A DNA stretch of 64,000 nucleotides from Novilysobacter_A longmucuonensis (lineage in GTDB: Bacteria > Pseudomonadota > Gammaproteobacteria > Xanthomonadales > Xanthomonadaceae), in assembly GCF_046600735.1 (NCBI RefSeq), contig NZ_JBJMAW010000003.1, positions 186,001-250,000 of the forward strand. Reading direction: 5' to 3'. The translations under genes and the position numbers were made by a program. The notes beneath the pieces were generated by a model. It worked only from the letters and a program-made list of their open reading frames with translations, did not search any database and was not told where the DNA came from. Numbering within the stretch: the stretch's first letter is position 1; every line of letters starts with the position of its first letter. Shown here one piece after another: positions 30,993-40,008 of the stretch.

Positions 30993-33900
30993 ATGAAGCC
31001 TATCCACCCACCCGCTAAGGCCACGTTAGGACGCCGGGCGAAGCGGCCCTCGGTCACGGTGCCGCACGCGCTGCAGTCGGCGCGGCGCGCCATCGACGGC
31101 GCGCTGAGCCGCGACCGCGGCCGTCTGCATGGCCTGTGGTCGCGCTGGAAGGCAGGGCCAGAGGACCCCAAGGCGCAGGCGGCGTTCGTCCAGGCGCTGG
31201 AGCAGTCGGTCGGCCAGCGCGAGGCACGTGCGGCGTCGTTGCCGTCGGCGCCGGTCGAGCCGTCGTTGCCGATCGCGAGCGAAGCCGACCGCATTGTCGC
31301 GTTGATTCGTGATCACCCGGTGGTCGTGATTGCCGGCGAGACCGGCTCGGGCAAGACCACGCAGTTGCCGAAGTTGTGCCTCGCCGCCGGCCGCGGCCAG
31401 GCCGGCATGATCGGTTGCACCCAGCCGCGCCGGATCGCCGCGCGCGCGGTCGCCAAGCGCGTGTCCGAGGAGCTGCAGACACCATTGGGTGGCGCGGTCG
31501 GTTACCAGGTGCGCTTCAACGAGAACGTCGGCGAGCGCACCGCGATCAAGTTCATGACCGACGGCATCCTGCTGGCGGAGATCCAGTCCGACCGCTGGCT
31601 GTCGGCCTACGACACGATCCTGATTGACGAGGCGCACGAGCGCAGCCTCAACATCGACTTCCTGCTGGGCTACCTGAAGCAGCTGCTGAAGAAGCGCCGC
31701 GACCTCAAGGTCATCGTGACCTCGGCGACCATCGACACCGCGCGTTTCGCCGCGCATTTCGACGACGCGCCGGTGGTGAACGTCGAAGGTCGCGGCTACC
31801 CGGTGACGGTGCGCTACCGGCCGTTGGAGGGCGAGGGCGAGGAGACGGGTGACCGCAGCATCAACGACGCCATCGTCGGCGCCTGCGACGAGATCACCCG
31901 CGAAGACCCGCGCGGCGACGTGCTGATTTTCCTCTCTGGCGAGCGCGAGATCCGCGATGCGCACCAGGCGCTGGAGCGGCGCAAGTATCGCCACACCGAA
32001 GTGCTGCCGCTGTACGCGCGGCTGTCGGTGCGCGACCAGGACCGGGTGTTCAACCCCGGCCCGCAGCGCCGCATCGTGCTGGCGACCAACGTCGCCGAAA
32101 CATCGCTGACGGTGCCGCGGATCCGCTACGTGGTCGATCCCGGCCTGGCCCGGGTCAAGCGCTACAGCCCACGCAGCAAGCTTGACCGGTTGCACATCGA
32201 GCCGATCAGCCAGGCCAGCGCCGACCAGCGCAAGGGCCGCTGCGGGCGCATCTCCGAGGGCACCTGCTACCGGTTGTACTCCGACGCTGATTTCGAGTCG
32301 CGGCCGTTCTACACCGATCCGGAAATACATCGCGCCGCGCTGGCCGGGGTGATCCTGCGGATGCTGTCGCTGGGACTGGGCAGCATCGAGGACTTCCCGT
32401 TCCTGGAGCCACCCGACGCGCGCGCGATCGCCGATGGCTGGCAGCAGCTGGCCGAGCTCGGCGCGGTCGATGACGAGACCGATACCAGCCGGCGCAAACT
32501 TACCCAGACCGGCAAGCTGATGGCGCGCCTGCCGGTCGACGTCAAGCTTGCACGCATGCTGGTCGCGGCGAATGACCACGGCTGCCTGCGCGAGATGCTC
32601 GCGATCGCATCATTCCTCGGCATCCAGGACCCGCGCGAACGGCCCGCCGACCAGCGCGCCGCCGCCGACAACGCGCACGCGGCGTTCGCCGACACAAAAT
32701 CCGAATTCGCCGGGATCCTCAAGCTGTGGGACGCCTACCAGAGCGCGCACGAGGACCTCACCCAGTCGAAGCTGCGTGGCTGGTGCGAGAAGCACTTCCT
32801 CGGCTTCCTGCGCATGCGCGAATGGCGCGAGCTGCATCGCCAGTTGAAGTTGATGAGCGATGCGCTGGGCTGGGTGATCCAACCGCTGGTTGCTCAGGCA
32901 CCGGCAGAAGAGCAGCCGTCATTCCCGCGCACGCGGGAACCCAGGGACGTTGAACGGTCACGGCGGAAGACGCTGGGTTCCCGCGTACGCGGGAATGACG
33001 AGCAAAAGCAGGCGGCTAAACCAGCTGCGCCCGACACCGGGGCCTACGCAGCCCTGCATCGCGCGCTGCTCGCAGGCCTGCCGACCCAGATTGGCCATCG
33101 CGACGACAAAGGCCTCTACGACGGTCCGCGCGGCCGGAAGTTCCAGTTGTTTCCAGGTTCCTCGCTGGCGAAAAAACCACCACCGTGGCTGCTGGCCGCG
33201 ACCCTGCTCGACACCGAACGCGTGTGGGCGCTGACCAACGCCGCGATCGAACCGGACTGGGCGATCCAGGAACTGCCGCACCTGCTCGCGCGCCGCCATC
33301 ACGACCCGCGCTGGGCGCGCTCGCAGGGGCGGGTGGTCGGCAGCGAGCAGATCAGCCTGTTCGGGCTGGTGCTCGCGCCCAAGCGGCCGGTGCACTACGG
33401 CGCGCTGTACCCCGAAGAGAGCCGCGCGATCTTCGCGCACGACGCGCTGGTGACCGGCGAGATCAACACCCGCAGCGCGTTCCTCGCGCGCAACCTCGCC
33501 AGCTTGGCGCAGGCGCGCGAGGAGGAAGCCAAGCAGCGCCGCGTCGGCATCGTGGTCGACGAGGACTGGATGACGCGCTGGTACCTGGACCGGCTGCCGC
33601 CGCAGGTACACAACGCGCACGCGCTGGACAGCTGGTACGCGAAGCTGCCGGCGGCGCAGAAGGCCGGGCTGGAATGGTCGCTGGAGGACCTGCTGGTCGG
33701 CGACGAGACCGATGCGGCGCTGTTCCCGCCGGTGATCGCGCTCGGCGACGCGCGGCTGCCGGTGCAGTACCGGTTCGAGCCGGGTGCGCCGGACGACGGC
33801 ATGACCGTGGCGGTGCCGCTGCACCTGCTCAACGCGCTCGACCCGGTGCGCCTGAGCTGGCTGGCCCCGGGCCTGGTGGTGGACAAGGCGATCGCGCTGA

Positions 33901-35150
33901 TCAAGAGCCTGCCCAAGCAGCAGCGCCGGAACTTCGTGCCGGCGCCGGATTTCGCCCGCGCGTTCTTCCAGGCGCATGCGCAGCCTGGTGGTGAGCCATT
34001 CACCGGGGCAGCCGCCGATGCATTCACCGGCGCGCTCGCACGATTCCTGCGCAAGGTCACCGGCGCCGAGGTCGCGGGCGTCGACTTTGACGAGTCCGCG
34101 CTGGAGCCGCACCTGCGGATCAACCTGCGCCTGCTCGACCTAAAGGACCGGCAGGGCCGCCGCGGCGTGCTCGCCGAGTCGCGTGACCTGGGCCAGCTGC
34201 GCCGCCGCTTCGGTGAGCGGGCCGCCGCCGCCTTCGCCGCGCGGGCCGCCGCCGGCCTGGCGCAGCACGCGCTGACCGGATTTCCCGAGCAGCCCATCCC
34301 GCTGTCGGTGCCGGGTGCGGGCGGAGTGCCGGCCTATCCGGCGCTGCACGACGACGGCGACAGCGCCTCACTGCAGGTGCATGCCGAGCGCGAAGTGGCG
34401 CAGCGCGCGCACCCGGGCGGCGTGCGCCGGCTGCTGTCGCTCGCGCTGGCCGACAAGCTCAAGCAGGCGCGCAAGCAGTTGCCGGTGTCGCCGAAGACCG
34501 GTCTGCTGTATGCCGCGATCGAATCGGCCGCGCCGCGCGCGGGGGATGCGCGCGGCGGCAGGTACGAGGGCGACCGGCTGCGCGCCGATCTCGTCGAGGG
34601 CGCGTTCGATGCCCTGACCACGAATGATGCGGTGGCCGATATCCGCGATGCCGCGACCTTTGCCGCGCGCGTCGATGCGATCGGCAAGCGCGTGTTCGGC
34701 GAGGCGACCGAGCGCCTGCAGCAGGCCGAACTGATCCTGGCCGCGGTCGCCGAGGCACGGGCCAAGCTGGAGTCGCCGCTGATCGGCTGGGCCAGTGGCA
34801 ATCTGGACGACATGCGCGCGCACTTGGCGTCGCTGACGCCACCGGGCTTCCTGCGCGACGTACCGGCGCAGGCCTTGCGCGACTACCCGCGCTACCTGAA
34901 GGCGCTGGCGCTACGCGGCGAACGCGCGCTGCGCGACCCGCTGCGCGACCAGGCGCGGATGCTGGAGATCAAGCCGTTCAGCGATGCGCTGGCCGAGGCG
35001 GCCGCGGACGGCCTTGCCGACGCGCCGCAATGGCGGGCATTGCGCTGGGACCTGGAAGAACTGCGGGTGTCGCTGTTCGCCCAGGAGCTCGGCGTGCGCG
35101 GCGGGGTCTCGCCGAAGAAGCTGGCGGCCCGGATCGCGCAGCTCACCTGA
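30993..35150 (+). CDS. hrpA: ATP-dependent RNA helicase HrpA (DEAH box)
   Basis: A 1385-residue helicase, about 85 longer than E. coli HrpA. Walker A is IAGETGSGKTTQLPKL, the DEAH box is LIDEAHERSLNIDF, followed by TSATIDT, and motif VI is QRKGRCGRISEG. The C-terminal DUF3418-type region follows. HrpA resolves stalled ribosomes on mRNA and acts in RNA processing. Residues ~642-669 (PSFPRTREPRDVERSRRK and GSRVRGNDEQ) are encoded by a family D repeat inserted in frame, which accounts for part of the extra length. ATG 30993 was chosen over an upstream TTG. Confidence 0.95.
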   Translation: MKPIHPPAKATLGRRAKRPSVTVPHALQSARRAIDGALSRDRGRLHGLWSRWKAGPEDPKAQAAFVQALEQSVGQREARAASLPSAPVEPSLPIASEADRIVALIRDHPVVVIAGETGSGKTTQLPKLCLAAGRGQAGMIGCTQPRRIAARAVAKRVSEELQTPLGGAVGYQVRFNENVGERTAIKFMTDGILLAEIQSDRWLSAYDTILIDEAHERSLNIDFLLGYLKQLLKKRRDLKVIVTSATIDTARFAAHFDDAPVVNVEGRGYPVTVRYRPLEGEGEETGDRSINDAIVGACDEITREDPRGDVLIFLSGEREIRDAHQALERRKYRHTEVLPLYARLSVRDQDRVFNPGPQRRIVLATNVAETSLTVPRIRYVVDPGLARVKRYSPRSKLDRLHIEPISQASADQRKGRCGRISEGTCYRLYSDADFESRPFYTDPEIHRAALAGVILRMLSLGLGSIEDFPFLEPPDARAIADGWQQLAELGAVDDETDTSRRKLTQTGKLMARLPVDVKLARMLVAANDHGCLREMLAIASFLGIQDPRERPADQRAAADNAHAAFADTKSEFAGILKLWDAYQSAHEDLTQSKLRGWCEKHFLGFLRMREWRELHRQLKLMSDALGWVIQPLVAQAPAEEQPSFPRTREPRDVERSRRKTLGSRVRGNDEQKQAAKPAAPDTGAYAALHRALLAGLPTQIGHRDDKGLYDGPRGRKFQLFPGSSLAKKPPPWLLAATLLDTERVWALTNAAIEPDWAIQELPHLLARRHHDPRWARSQGRVVGSEQISLFGLVLAPKRPVHYGALYPEESRAIFAHDALVTGEINTRSAFLARNLASLAQAREEEAKQRRVGIVVDEDWMTRWYLDRLPPQVHNAHALDSWYAKLPAAQKAGLEWSLEDLLVGDETDAALFPPVIALGDARLPVQYRFEPGAPDDGMTVAVPLHLLNALDPVRLSWLAPGLVVDKAIALIKSLPKQQRRNFVPAPDFARAFFQAHAQPGGEPFTGAAADAFTGALARFLRKVTGAEVAGVDFDESALEPHLRINLRLLDLKDRQGRRGVLAESRDLGQLRRRFGERAAAAFAARAAAGLAQHALTGFPEQPIPLSVPGAGGVPAYPALHDDGDSASLQVHAEREVAQRAHPGGVRRLLSLALADKLKQARKQLPVSPKTGLLYAAIESAAPRAGDARGGRYEGDRLRADLVEGAFDALTTNDAVADIRDAATFAARVDAIGKRVFGEATERLQQAELILAAVAEARAKLESPLIGWASGNLDDMRAHLASLTPPGFLRDVPAQALRDYPRYLKALALRGERALRDPLRDQARMLEIKPFSDALAEAAADGLADAPQWRALRWDLEELRVSLFAQELGVRGGVSPKKLAARIAQLT
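32918..32999. repeat. family D repeat pair inside the hrpA coding sequence
   Basis: GTCATTCCCGCGCACGCGGG (32918-) and TTCCCGCGTACGCGGGAATG (to 32998) form an inverted pair of the same kind as the intergenic copies at 19158 and 28199, including the AACCCAGGGAC flank. The open reading frame of hrpA passes through without a stop. Confidence 0.95.
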
Positions 35151-35163
35151 GACTCCCGAGCAT

Positions 35164-35242
35164 TGTAGGAGCGGCTTCAGCCGCGATCGGGAGGCGGTGC
35201 GAGCGATCAAATATCTGATCGCGGCTGAAGCCGCTCCTACAA
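35164..35242. repeat. family A palindromic repeat pair
   Basis: TGTAGGAGCGGCTTCAGCCG at 35164 and CGGCTGAAGCCGCTCCTACA ending 35242, immediately after the hrpA stop. Together with the hairpin at 35304 it separates hrpA from the convergent gene. Confidence 0.92.
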
Positions 35243-35303
35243 GAGCCGGACCTGAAATCTTGAAAACCGAAACCAAAGCTAGCCTCGTCTGCGAGGGGGT
35301 AAA

Positions 35304-35341
35304 GCATCGGCAAAGGCGTCCGCTGGCGGACGCGCCGATGC
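35304..35341 (-). terminator. two-tier stem-loop at the 3' end of the secreted-protein gene
   Basis: Outer stem GCATCGGC/GCCGATGC encloses inner stem GCGTCCGC/GCGGACGC with a TG loop. It starts two bases after the stop codon of the minus-strand gene and is followed on that strand by TTTACCCCC, a short T-run. It is probably a terminator and might serve both strands. Confidence 0.65.
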
Positions 35342-35342
35342 A

Positions 35343-35876
35343 TCACTTGATGCGCTTGACCTTTGCTCGGGTGTTGTAGCCCTCGACCGCCATGTACCAG
35401 GCGTTGCCGATCACGCTGGGCGTGATGGTGATCTGAGGGTCATCCAGGCGCGCACCCGCCAAGGTTGCGGCGTCTGTCTGCTGCCAAACCTGGCCATTGT
35501 CTAGGGTGTAGCGGCGATTCTTGCCGAAGCCGCGGAACTCGCCGGGCAGGCGCGCGACGATCGGCTCGTTCGAGCCGAAGCTCAGGAACCCGCGGTGCTC
35601 CTGCTCGACCCGGCTCTTCGCGGTTTCCGCGGCCTTGGCGGTTTCGGTGTCGAGGGTGCGGTTGAGCCAGGCGTTGAGGTTGGCCAGTTGCTCGGCGTCG
35701 AGTTGGTCCAGGCCGGCGGCGCGGAACTGCTCGGGGCTCATCTGCTGTTCGATGCGATTGGTCGGGGCGTCCTGCGCGAACGCGACGGATGCGCAGGCAA
35801 ACAGTGCAGCCAGGCCAAGCGCGCGAACATGCAGGCGAACCTGCAGACGAAATGGACGCAAACCAGTGCTAGGCAT
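35343..35876 (-). CDS. hypothetical exported protein
   Basis: This protein of 177 residues starts at ATG 35876. It has a long signal peptide (ALGLAALFACASVAFAQDAP, cleavage after AFA). The mature part starts with a helical acidic segment (MSPEQFRAAGLDQLDAEQL, then LNAWLNRTLDTE) followed by a compact beta-type domain (FRGFGKNRRYTLDNGQVWQQ, then GNAWYMAVEGYN). The C-terminal part resembles small beta-barrel domains found in secreted proteins of this family of bacteria. Its role is unknown. It is divergent from relA with 78 bases between start codons. Confidence 0.75.
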   Translation of the reverse strand: MPSTGLRPFRLQVRLHVRALGLAALFACASVAFAQDAPTNRIEQQMSPEQFRAAGLDQLDAEQLANLNAWLNRTLDTETAKAAETAKSRVEQEHRGFLSFGSNEPIVARLPGEFRGFGKNRRYTLDNGQVWQQTDAATLAGARLDDPQITITPSVIGNAWYMAVEGYNTRAKVKRIK

Positions 35877-35954
35877 GAGCTGTTCCTCGGGACGGATGCT
35901 CGCTAGTGTAGTCACTAACCCACTGCCCTTTCGATCCTCGTGCGACCCCCCGCG

Positions 35955-38135
35955 ATGAGCGCGTCCGCGCCCCCCGATTCCAGCGTCCTGCTGGCCCATC
36001 CCGCGACGACGGCGCTGAGCGTGCCGCAGCGCGAGGCCTTGCAGCGGGCGTTGGTGAATGGTGAAGCCAGCGCCGAGCTGGCCGAGCCGGTGGAGGTCAG
36101 CATCGCCACGCTCGATGCGCTGCAGCGGCTCGATGCCGACGGCGACACCGTACTGGCCGCGATCGTGCACGCGTGTCCGGGCCTGTATGCCAGGTCGGGG
36201 AGCGCGCTGGAGCGCGAACAGCCCGGCGTGGCTGCGCTGCTGGAAGGCCAGCGCGCCGCCGCGCGGGTGTGGGCGCTGCACGCCGAGCGCGGTGGCCCGG
36301 CCGCCAGCGAAGGGCTGCGGCGGCTGCTGCTGGCGATCGTGCGCGACCTGCGGGTGGTGCCGATCCTGCTGGCGCGGCAACTGGCGCGCATGAAGCACGC
36401 CGACCGGCTGCCCGAGGCCGAGCGCCAGGCGCTGGCCGCGCTGACCCGCGACATCCACGCGCCGCTGGCCAACCGGCTGGGTATCTGGCAGCTCAAGTGG
36501 GAACTGGAAGACCTCGCGCTCCGCTACCTGCAGCCCGACGCCTACCAGCGCATCGCGCGCCTGCTCGACGAGAAGCGGGCGATGCGCGAGCGCTACATCG
36601 AGCAGGTCGCGCGCGTATTGCGTGAAGCGATGGCGGCGCAGGGCCTGGTCGGCGACGTCGCCGGCCGGCCCAAGCACATCTACAGCATCTGGAAAAAGAT
36701 GCAGCGCAAGGACGCGCCGATCAGCGAGCTCTACGACCTGCGCGCGGTCCGCGTACTGGTCGACGACCTTGCGGCGTGTTACGCCACCCTCGGCGTGGTG
36801 CATGCGAACTGGACGCCGATTCCCAGCGAATTCGACGACTACATCGCCCGGCCCAAGCACAACGACTACCGCTCGCTGCACACCGCGGTGATCGGCCCGG
36901 AAGGCAAGACACTGGAGGTGCAGATCCGCACCCACGAGATGCATCGCCAGGCCGAGCTCGGCGTCGCCGCGCACTGGCGCTACAAGGAGGGCGGCGGCGG
37001 ATCTTCGGCAGGCTCGGGGCAGGCCGACGCGGCGTTCGAGCGCAAGATCGCCTGGATGCGCCGGCTGCTGGAGGCCGGCGGTGAGCGCGAACCCGGCGAC
37101 GACGCCGCGCTGGCCGGCGCGTTCGGCACCGAGCTGGTCGAGGACCGCATCTATGTGCTGACCCCCAGGGGCGAGGTGATCGACCTGCCCGTCGGCGCGA
37201 CCCCGCTGGATTTTGCCTACCGCGTGCACACCGAGGTCGGCCACCGCTGCCGCGGCGCCAAAGTCGACGGCCGCATCGTGCCACTGGACCACGTGCTAAG
37301 CAGTGGCGACCGGGTCGAGATCATGACCGCCAAGACCGGCGAGCCGAGGCGCGACTGGCTGATCGAGGCAAACGGCTTCCTCGCCAGCGGCCGCTCGCGC
37401 GAGAAGGTGCGCAACTGGTTCCACCGGCTCGACCGCGCGCGCAACGAGAGCGCCGGCAAGGAGCTGCTCGACAAGGAGCTGCGTCGGCTGGGCCTGCTCG
37501 GTGCCGACCTCGCGCCGGCGCGGGAGAAGTTCCACCACGCCAGTGACGGCGATCTGTACGTGCACGTCGCGCTGGGCGATGTCGGGCCGCACCAGGTCGG
37601 GCGGGTGTTGCTCGAGCACGAGCGCGCCGCGGCGGAGCCGGCCGCGGCCAGCGCGCCGCCGCCGCTCCCGCCGCGGCGGGCGCCCAACCGCTCCAGCGAC
37701 TTCACCGTGGAGGGCGTCGGCAACCTGCTGGTGCAGCTCGCGCGCTGCTGCCAGCCGCTGCCGGGCGAGCCGATCTGCGGCTATCTGACCCGCGGCCGCG
37801 GCGTCACCGTGCACCGGCCCGACTGCACCGCCTTCCAGCGGCTGGCCGCCGCGCAGCCGCCACGGGTGTTGCCGGTGGAATGGGGCCGCGCCGGCAGCGG
37901 CTACGAGGTCGACGTCGAGGTGCGTGCGCTGGACCGCAAATGGCTGCTCAAGGAAATCACCAACACCATCGCGCAGGCCAATGCGCACGTCACCAGCATC
38001 CGCAGCGATATGGAGCGCAACGGCGCCCGGGTGCGGTTCAGGCTGCGCCTGCGGGTCGCCGATTTCGGACAGCTGTCGACCCTGCTGGGCAAGCTAGCGT
38101 CGCTGCCGGGGGTCGAACGCGCACAACGCAGCTGA
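35955..38135 (+). CDS. relA: (p)ppGpp synthetase RelA
   Basis: Ribosome-associated alarmone synthetase of 726 residues. The N-terminal HD-like region lacks the HD metal site (it reads AAIVHACPGLYARSG), as in hydrolase-dead RelA. The synthetase domain has RPKHIYSIWKKMQRK and the EFDDYIARPKHNDYRSLHT motif; the EFDD (ExDD type) is typical of RelA rather than SpoT/Rel. TGS (EDRIYVLTPRGEVIDLPVG), zinc-finger (CCQPLPGEPICGY) and ACT/RRM regions follow. It makes ppGpp on amino acid starvation. ATG 35955 was chosen over a GTG 15 bases upstream. Confidence 0.96.
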   Translation: MSASAPPDSSVLLAHPATTALSVPQREALQRALVNGEASAELAEPVEVSIATLDALQRLDADGDTVLAAIVHACPGLYARSGSALEREQPGVAALLEGQRAAARVWALHAERGGPAASEGLRRLLLAIVRDLRVVPILLARQLARMKHADRLPEAERQALAALTRDIHAPLANRLGIWQLKWELEDLALRYLQPDAYQRIARLLDEKRAMRERYIEQVARVLREAMAAQGLVGDVAGRPKHIYSIWKKMQRKDAPISELYDLRAVRVLVDDLAACYATLGVVHANWTPIPSEFDDYIARPKHNDYRSLHTAVIGPEGKTLEVQIRTHEMHRQAELGVAAHWRYKEGGGGSSAGSGQADAAFERKIAWMRRLLEAGGEREPGDDAALAGAFGTELVEDRIYVLTPRGEVIDLPVGATPLDFAYRVHTEVGHRCRGAKVDGRIVPLDHVLSSGDRVEIMTAKTGEPRRDWLIEANGFLASGRSREKVRNWFHRLDRARNESAGKELLDKELRRLGLLGADLAPAREKFHHASDGDLYVHVALGDVGPHQVGRVLLEHERAAAEPAAASAPPPLPPRRAPNRSSDFTVEGVGNLLVQLARCCQPLPGEPICGYLTRGRGVTVHRPDCTAFQRLAAAQPPRVLPVEWGRAGSGYEVDVEVRALDRKWLLKEITNTIAQANAHVTSIRSDMERNGARVRFRLRLRVADFGQLSTLLGKLASLPGVERAQRS

Positions 38136-38220
38136 GCGCCGCCGCTCGCGACCAGCCGCGCCGGATGCATGGGAACGCAAACGACATCCGGCATCGGGCA
38201 TCCGCTCCGGCGCCGCGGCT

Positions 38221-38250
38221 TTGACAGCAGCTTCCGGGGCTGCCTTTATG
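38221..38250 (+). promoter_or_regulatory. candidate sigma70 promoter for the TPR gene
   Basis: TTGACA (38221-38226) and TTTATG (38245-38250) with 18 bases between. The predicted transcript would start near 38257, only a few bases before ATG 38262, so the mRNA would be nearly leaderless. Read from sequence only. Confidence 0.35.
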
Positions 38251-38261
38251 CTGCGCCTGTC

Positions 38262-39938
38262 ATGCATCGACGTCCGCCCGCCGCCAATTCATCGTCCGAC
38301 ATCCCGCCGGGTTCCGCGTCCGGCCGGCGTCCGCGCGTCGAACCGACGCTCGATCGGGACGCCGAGTTCGGCGAGCCGTCACCACCACCCGGAGACCGTC
38401 CGCCGCCGCCCCCGCCGCGGGCACGGCGGCAGGCCTGGTGGTGGAGCGGCGCGGCCGCGCTGCTGATCATCGCCGGCCTGCTGCTGTGGTTCCGCGAGCC
38501 CTTGTCGGAGCGGCTGTGGCCGGAAACCCGGGCCCAGCAGCTGCGCGCCGATGCCGCGCTGGCCTTGCAGCGCGGGCAGCTCAGCGCGGCCGACGGCAGC
38601 GGTGCCCGCGAGCTGTACGAGGCCGCGCTGGCGCTCGACCCGGATCGGCTGGAGACTCGCGCCGGACTGGCGCAAGTCGGCCAGGCAGCGCTGGAACGCG
38701 CGCGCGTCGCGATCGCCGAGAACCGCCATGCCGACGCCGAGGATGCATTGGCACTGGCCCGCCAGTTGACCGTGCCGGCGGCGCAGGCGGACGCACTGGC
38801 AGCGCAATTGCGCGATCGTCAAGTCGACGCGGCCGGCATCAACCGCCTGCTCGCTTTCGCAGCCGCCGCGCGCGAAGCGGGGCGGCTCGACGGGTCCGAC
38901 AACGCCGCGCTGCCGCTGTACCAGCGGGTACTGACGCTGCAGCCAAATCACAAAGAGGCGCTGGAAGGGCGCGAAGACACCCTGTCCGACCTGCTGCAGC
39001 AGGCGCAGCGCACACTGGCGCGCGGCGACCTGGTCGTCGCGGCGCTGGCGGTGGAGCGGGTGCAGCGCGCCGATTCGGGACATGTCGAGCTGCCCGATGT
39101 GCTGGCCGAACTGGCCAGCGCGATCGAACAGCGCCGCCGCGAGGCCGACGCGGCGCTTGACCGCGATCGCCTGCCCAATGCGCTGGAAGGATATCGACAG
39201 GTGCTCGGCGCCGATCCCGACGACGCCGGTGCGGTGCAGGGGCTGATCCGGGTCGGTCGGGCCTACGCCCAGCGCAGCGGGCGGCTTGCCGCCGATTTCC
39301 GCTTCGACCAAGCCGAGGCGGCGCTGCGCGAGGCGCGCGCCGTAGGCGAGTCGACCCGCGCGGTGGTGCCTGAGATCGCCCAGGGCATTTCCCCGGCCAT
39401 CGCCGAGGGTGAAAGCAACCTGGCACGGGCGCGACAGTCGCAGGCGCGGCTGGGACGCGCAGATGCCGGCCCGGGGCGGGCAGCCGAGCGCAGGGCGCGA
39501 CTGCATGCGCTGCTGGCCGAGGCCGACGCCGCCGAAGGGCGCGGCGACCTGCTTGCGCCCCCGGGCGAAAGTGCGTTCGACAAGCTGCGCGCCGCGCGCG
39601 CGCTGGCGCCGCAGGATCCGGTCGTGCAAGCCGCTGCGGCGCGACTGCTGCCGGCGGCGCGGACCTGCTTCGAGGACGAGTTGCGAGGCAACAGGTTGGC
39701 CCGCGCTGGCGCCTGCCTCGATGCCCGCGTGGTGCTGGGTGACGGGGCCGCCGCGGTGCGCGGCGCCCGGCAACGGCTGGCGCAGCGCTGGATCGCAATT
39801 GGCGAGCAGCGCCTCGGCGCCGGCGAGGTCGCCGCGGCGACCGCGGCGCTGGCCTCGGCACGCGCGCTCGACCCCGCAGTGGCCGGAATCGACGCCCTGG
39901 CCGAGCGCGTGAGCGCCGCCGCGGCCGCGGCCGATTGA
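38262..39938 (+). CDS. single-pass membrane protein with TPR-like repeats
   Basis: This 558-residue protein has a Pro-rich cytoplasmic N-terminus (about 60 residues), one membrane helix (WSGAAALLIIAGLLLWF), and a long periplasmic region of helical repeats (LALQRGQLSAADGSGARELY, then LDPDRLETRAGLAQVGQAAL). The repeats are Ala/Arg-rich and resemble degenerate TPR units. No cysteine pairs or enzyme motifs are seen. It is likely a scaffold in the periplasm. The gene follows relA by 126 bases and probably has its own promoter. The C-terminal end abuts a family B repeat. Confidence 0.75.
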   Translation: MHRRPPAANSSSDIPPGSASGRRPRVEPTLDRDAEFGEPSPPPGDRPPPPPPRARRQAWWWSGAAALLIIAGLLLWFREPLSERLWPETRAQQLRADAALALQRGQLSAADGSGARELYEAALALDPDRLETRAGLAQVGQAALERARVAIAENRHADAEDALALARQLTVPAAQADALAAQLRDRQVDAAGINRLLAFAAAAREAGRLDGSDNAALPLYQRVLTLQPNHKEALEGREDTLSDLLQQAQRTLARGDLVVAALAVERVQRADSGHVELPDVLAELASAIEQRRREADAALDRDRLPNALEGYRQVLGADPDDAGAVQGLIRVGRAYAQRSGRLAADFRFDQAEAALREARAVGESTRAVVPEIAQGISPAIAEGESNLARARQSQARLGRADAGPGRAAERRARLHALLAEADAAEGRGDLLAPPGESAFDKLRAARALAPQDPVVQAAAARLLPAARTCFEDELRGNRLARAGACLDARVVLGDGAAAVRGARQRLAQRWIAIGEQRLGAGEVAAATAALASARALDPAVAGIDALAERVSAAAAAAD

Positions 39939-39945
39939 GTGCCCC

Positions 39946-40008
39946 GTAGAGCCGAGCTCGCTCGGCTGCTGTTGCGGCGACCGGTCAGCGGAGCAAGCTC
40001 CGTTCTAC
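39946..40008. repeat. family B palindromic repeat pair overlapping the glycosyltransferase stop
   Basis: GTAGAGCCGAGCTCGCTCGG (39946-) and GCGGAGCAAGCTCCGTTCTA, ending at 40008 with CTACG. The CTA at 40005-40007 is the TAG stop of the minus-strand glycosyltransferase. The repeat fills the whole gap between two convergent genes. Confidence 0.92.
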
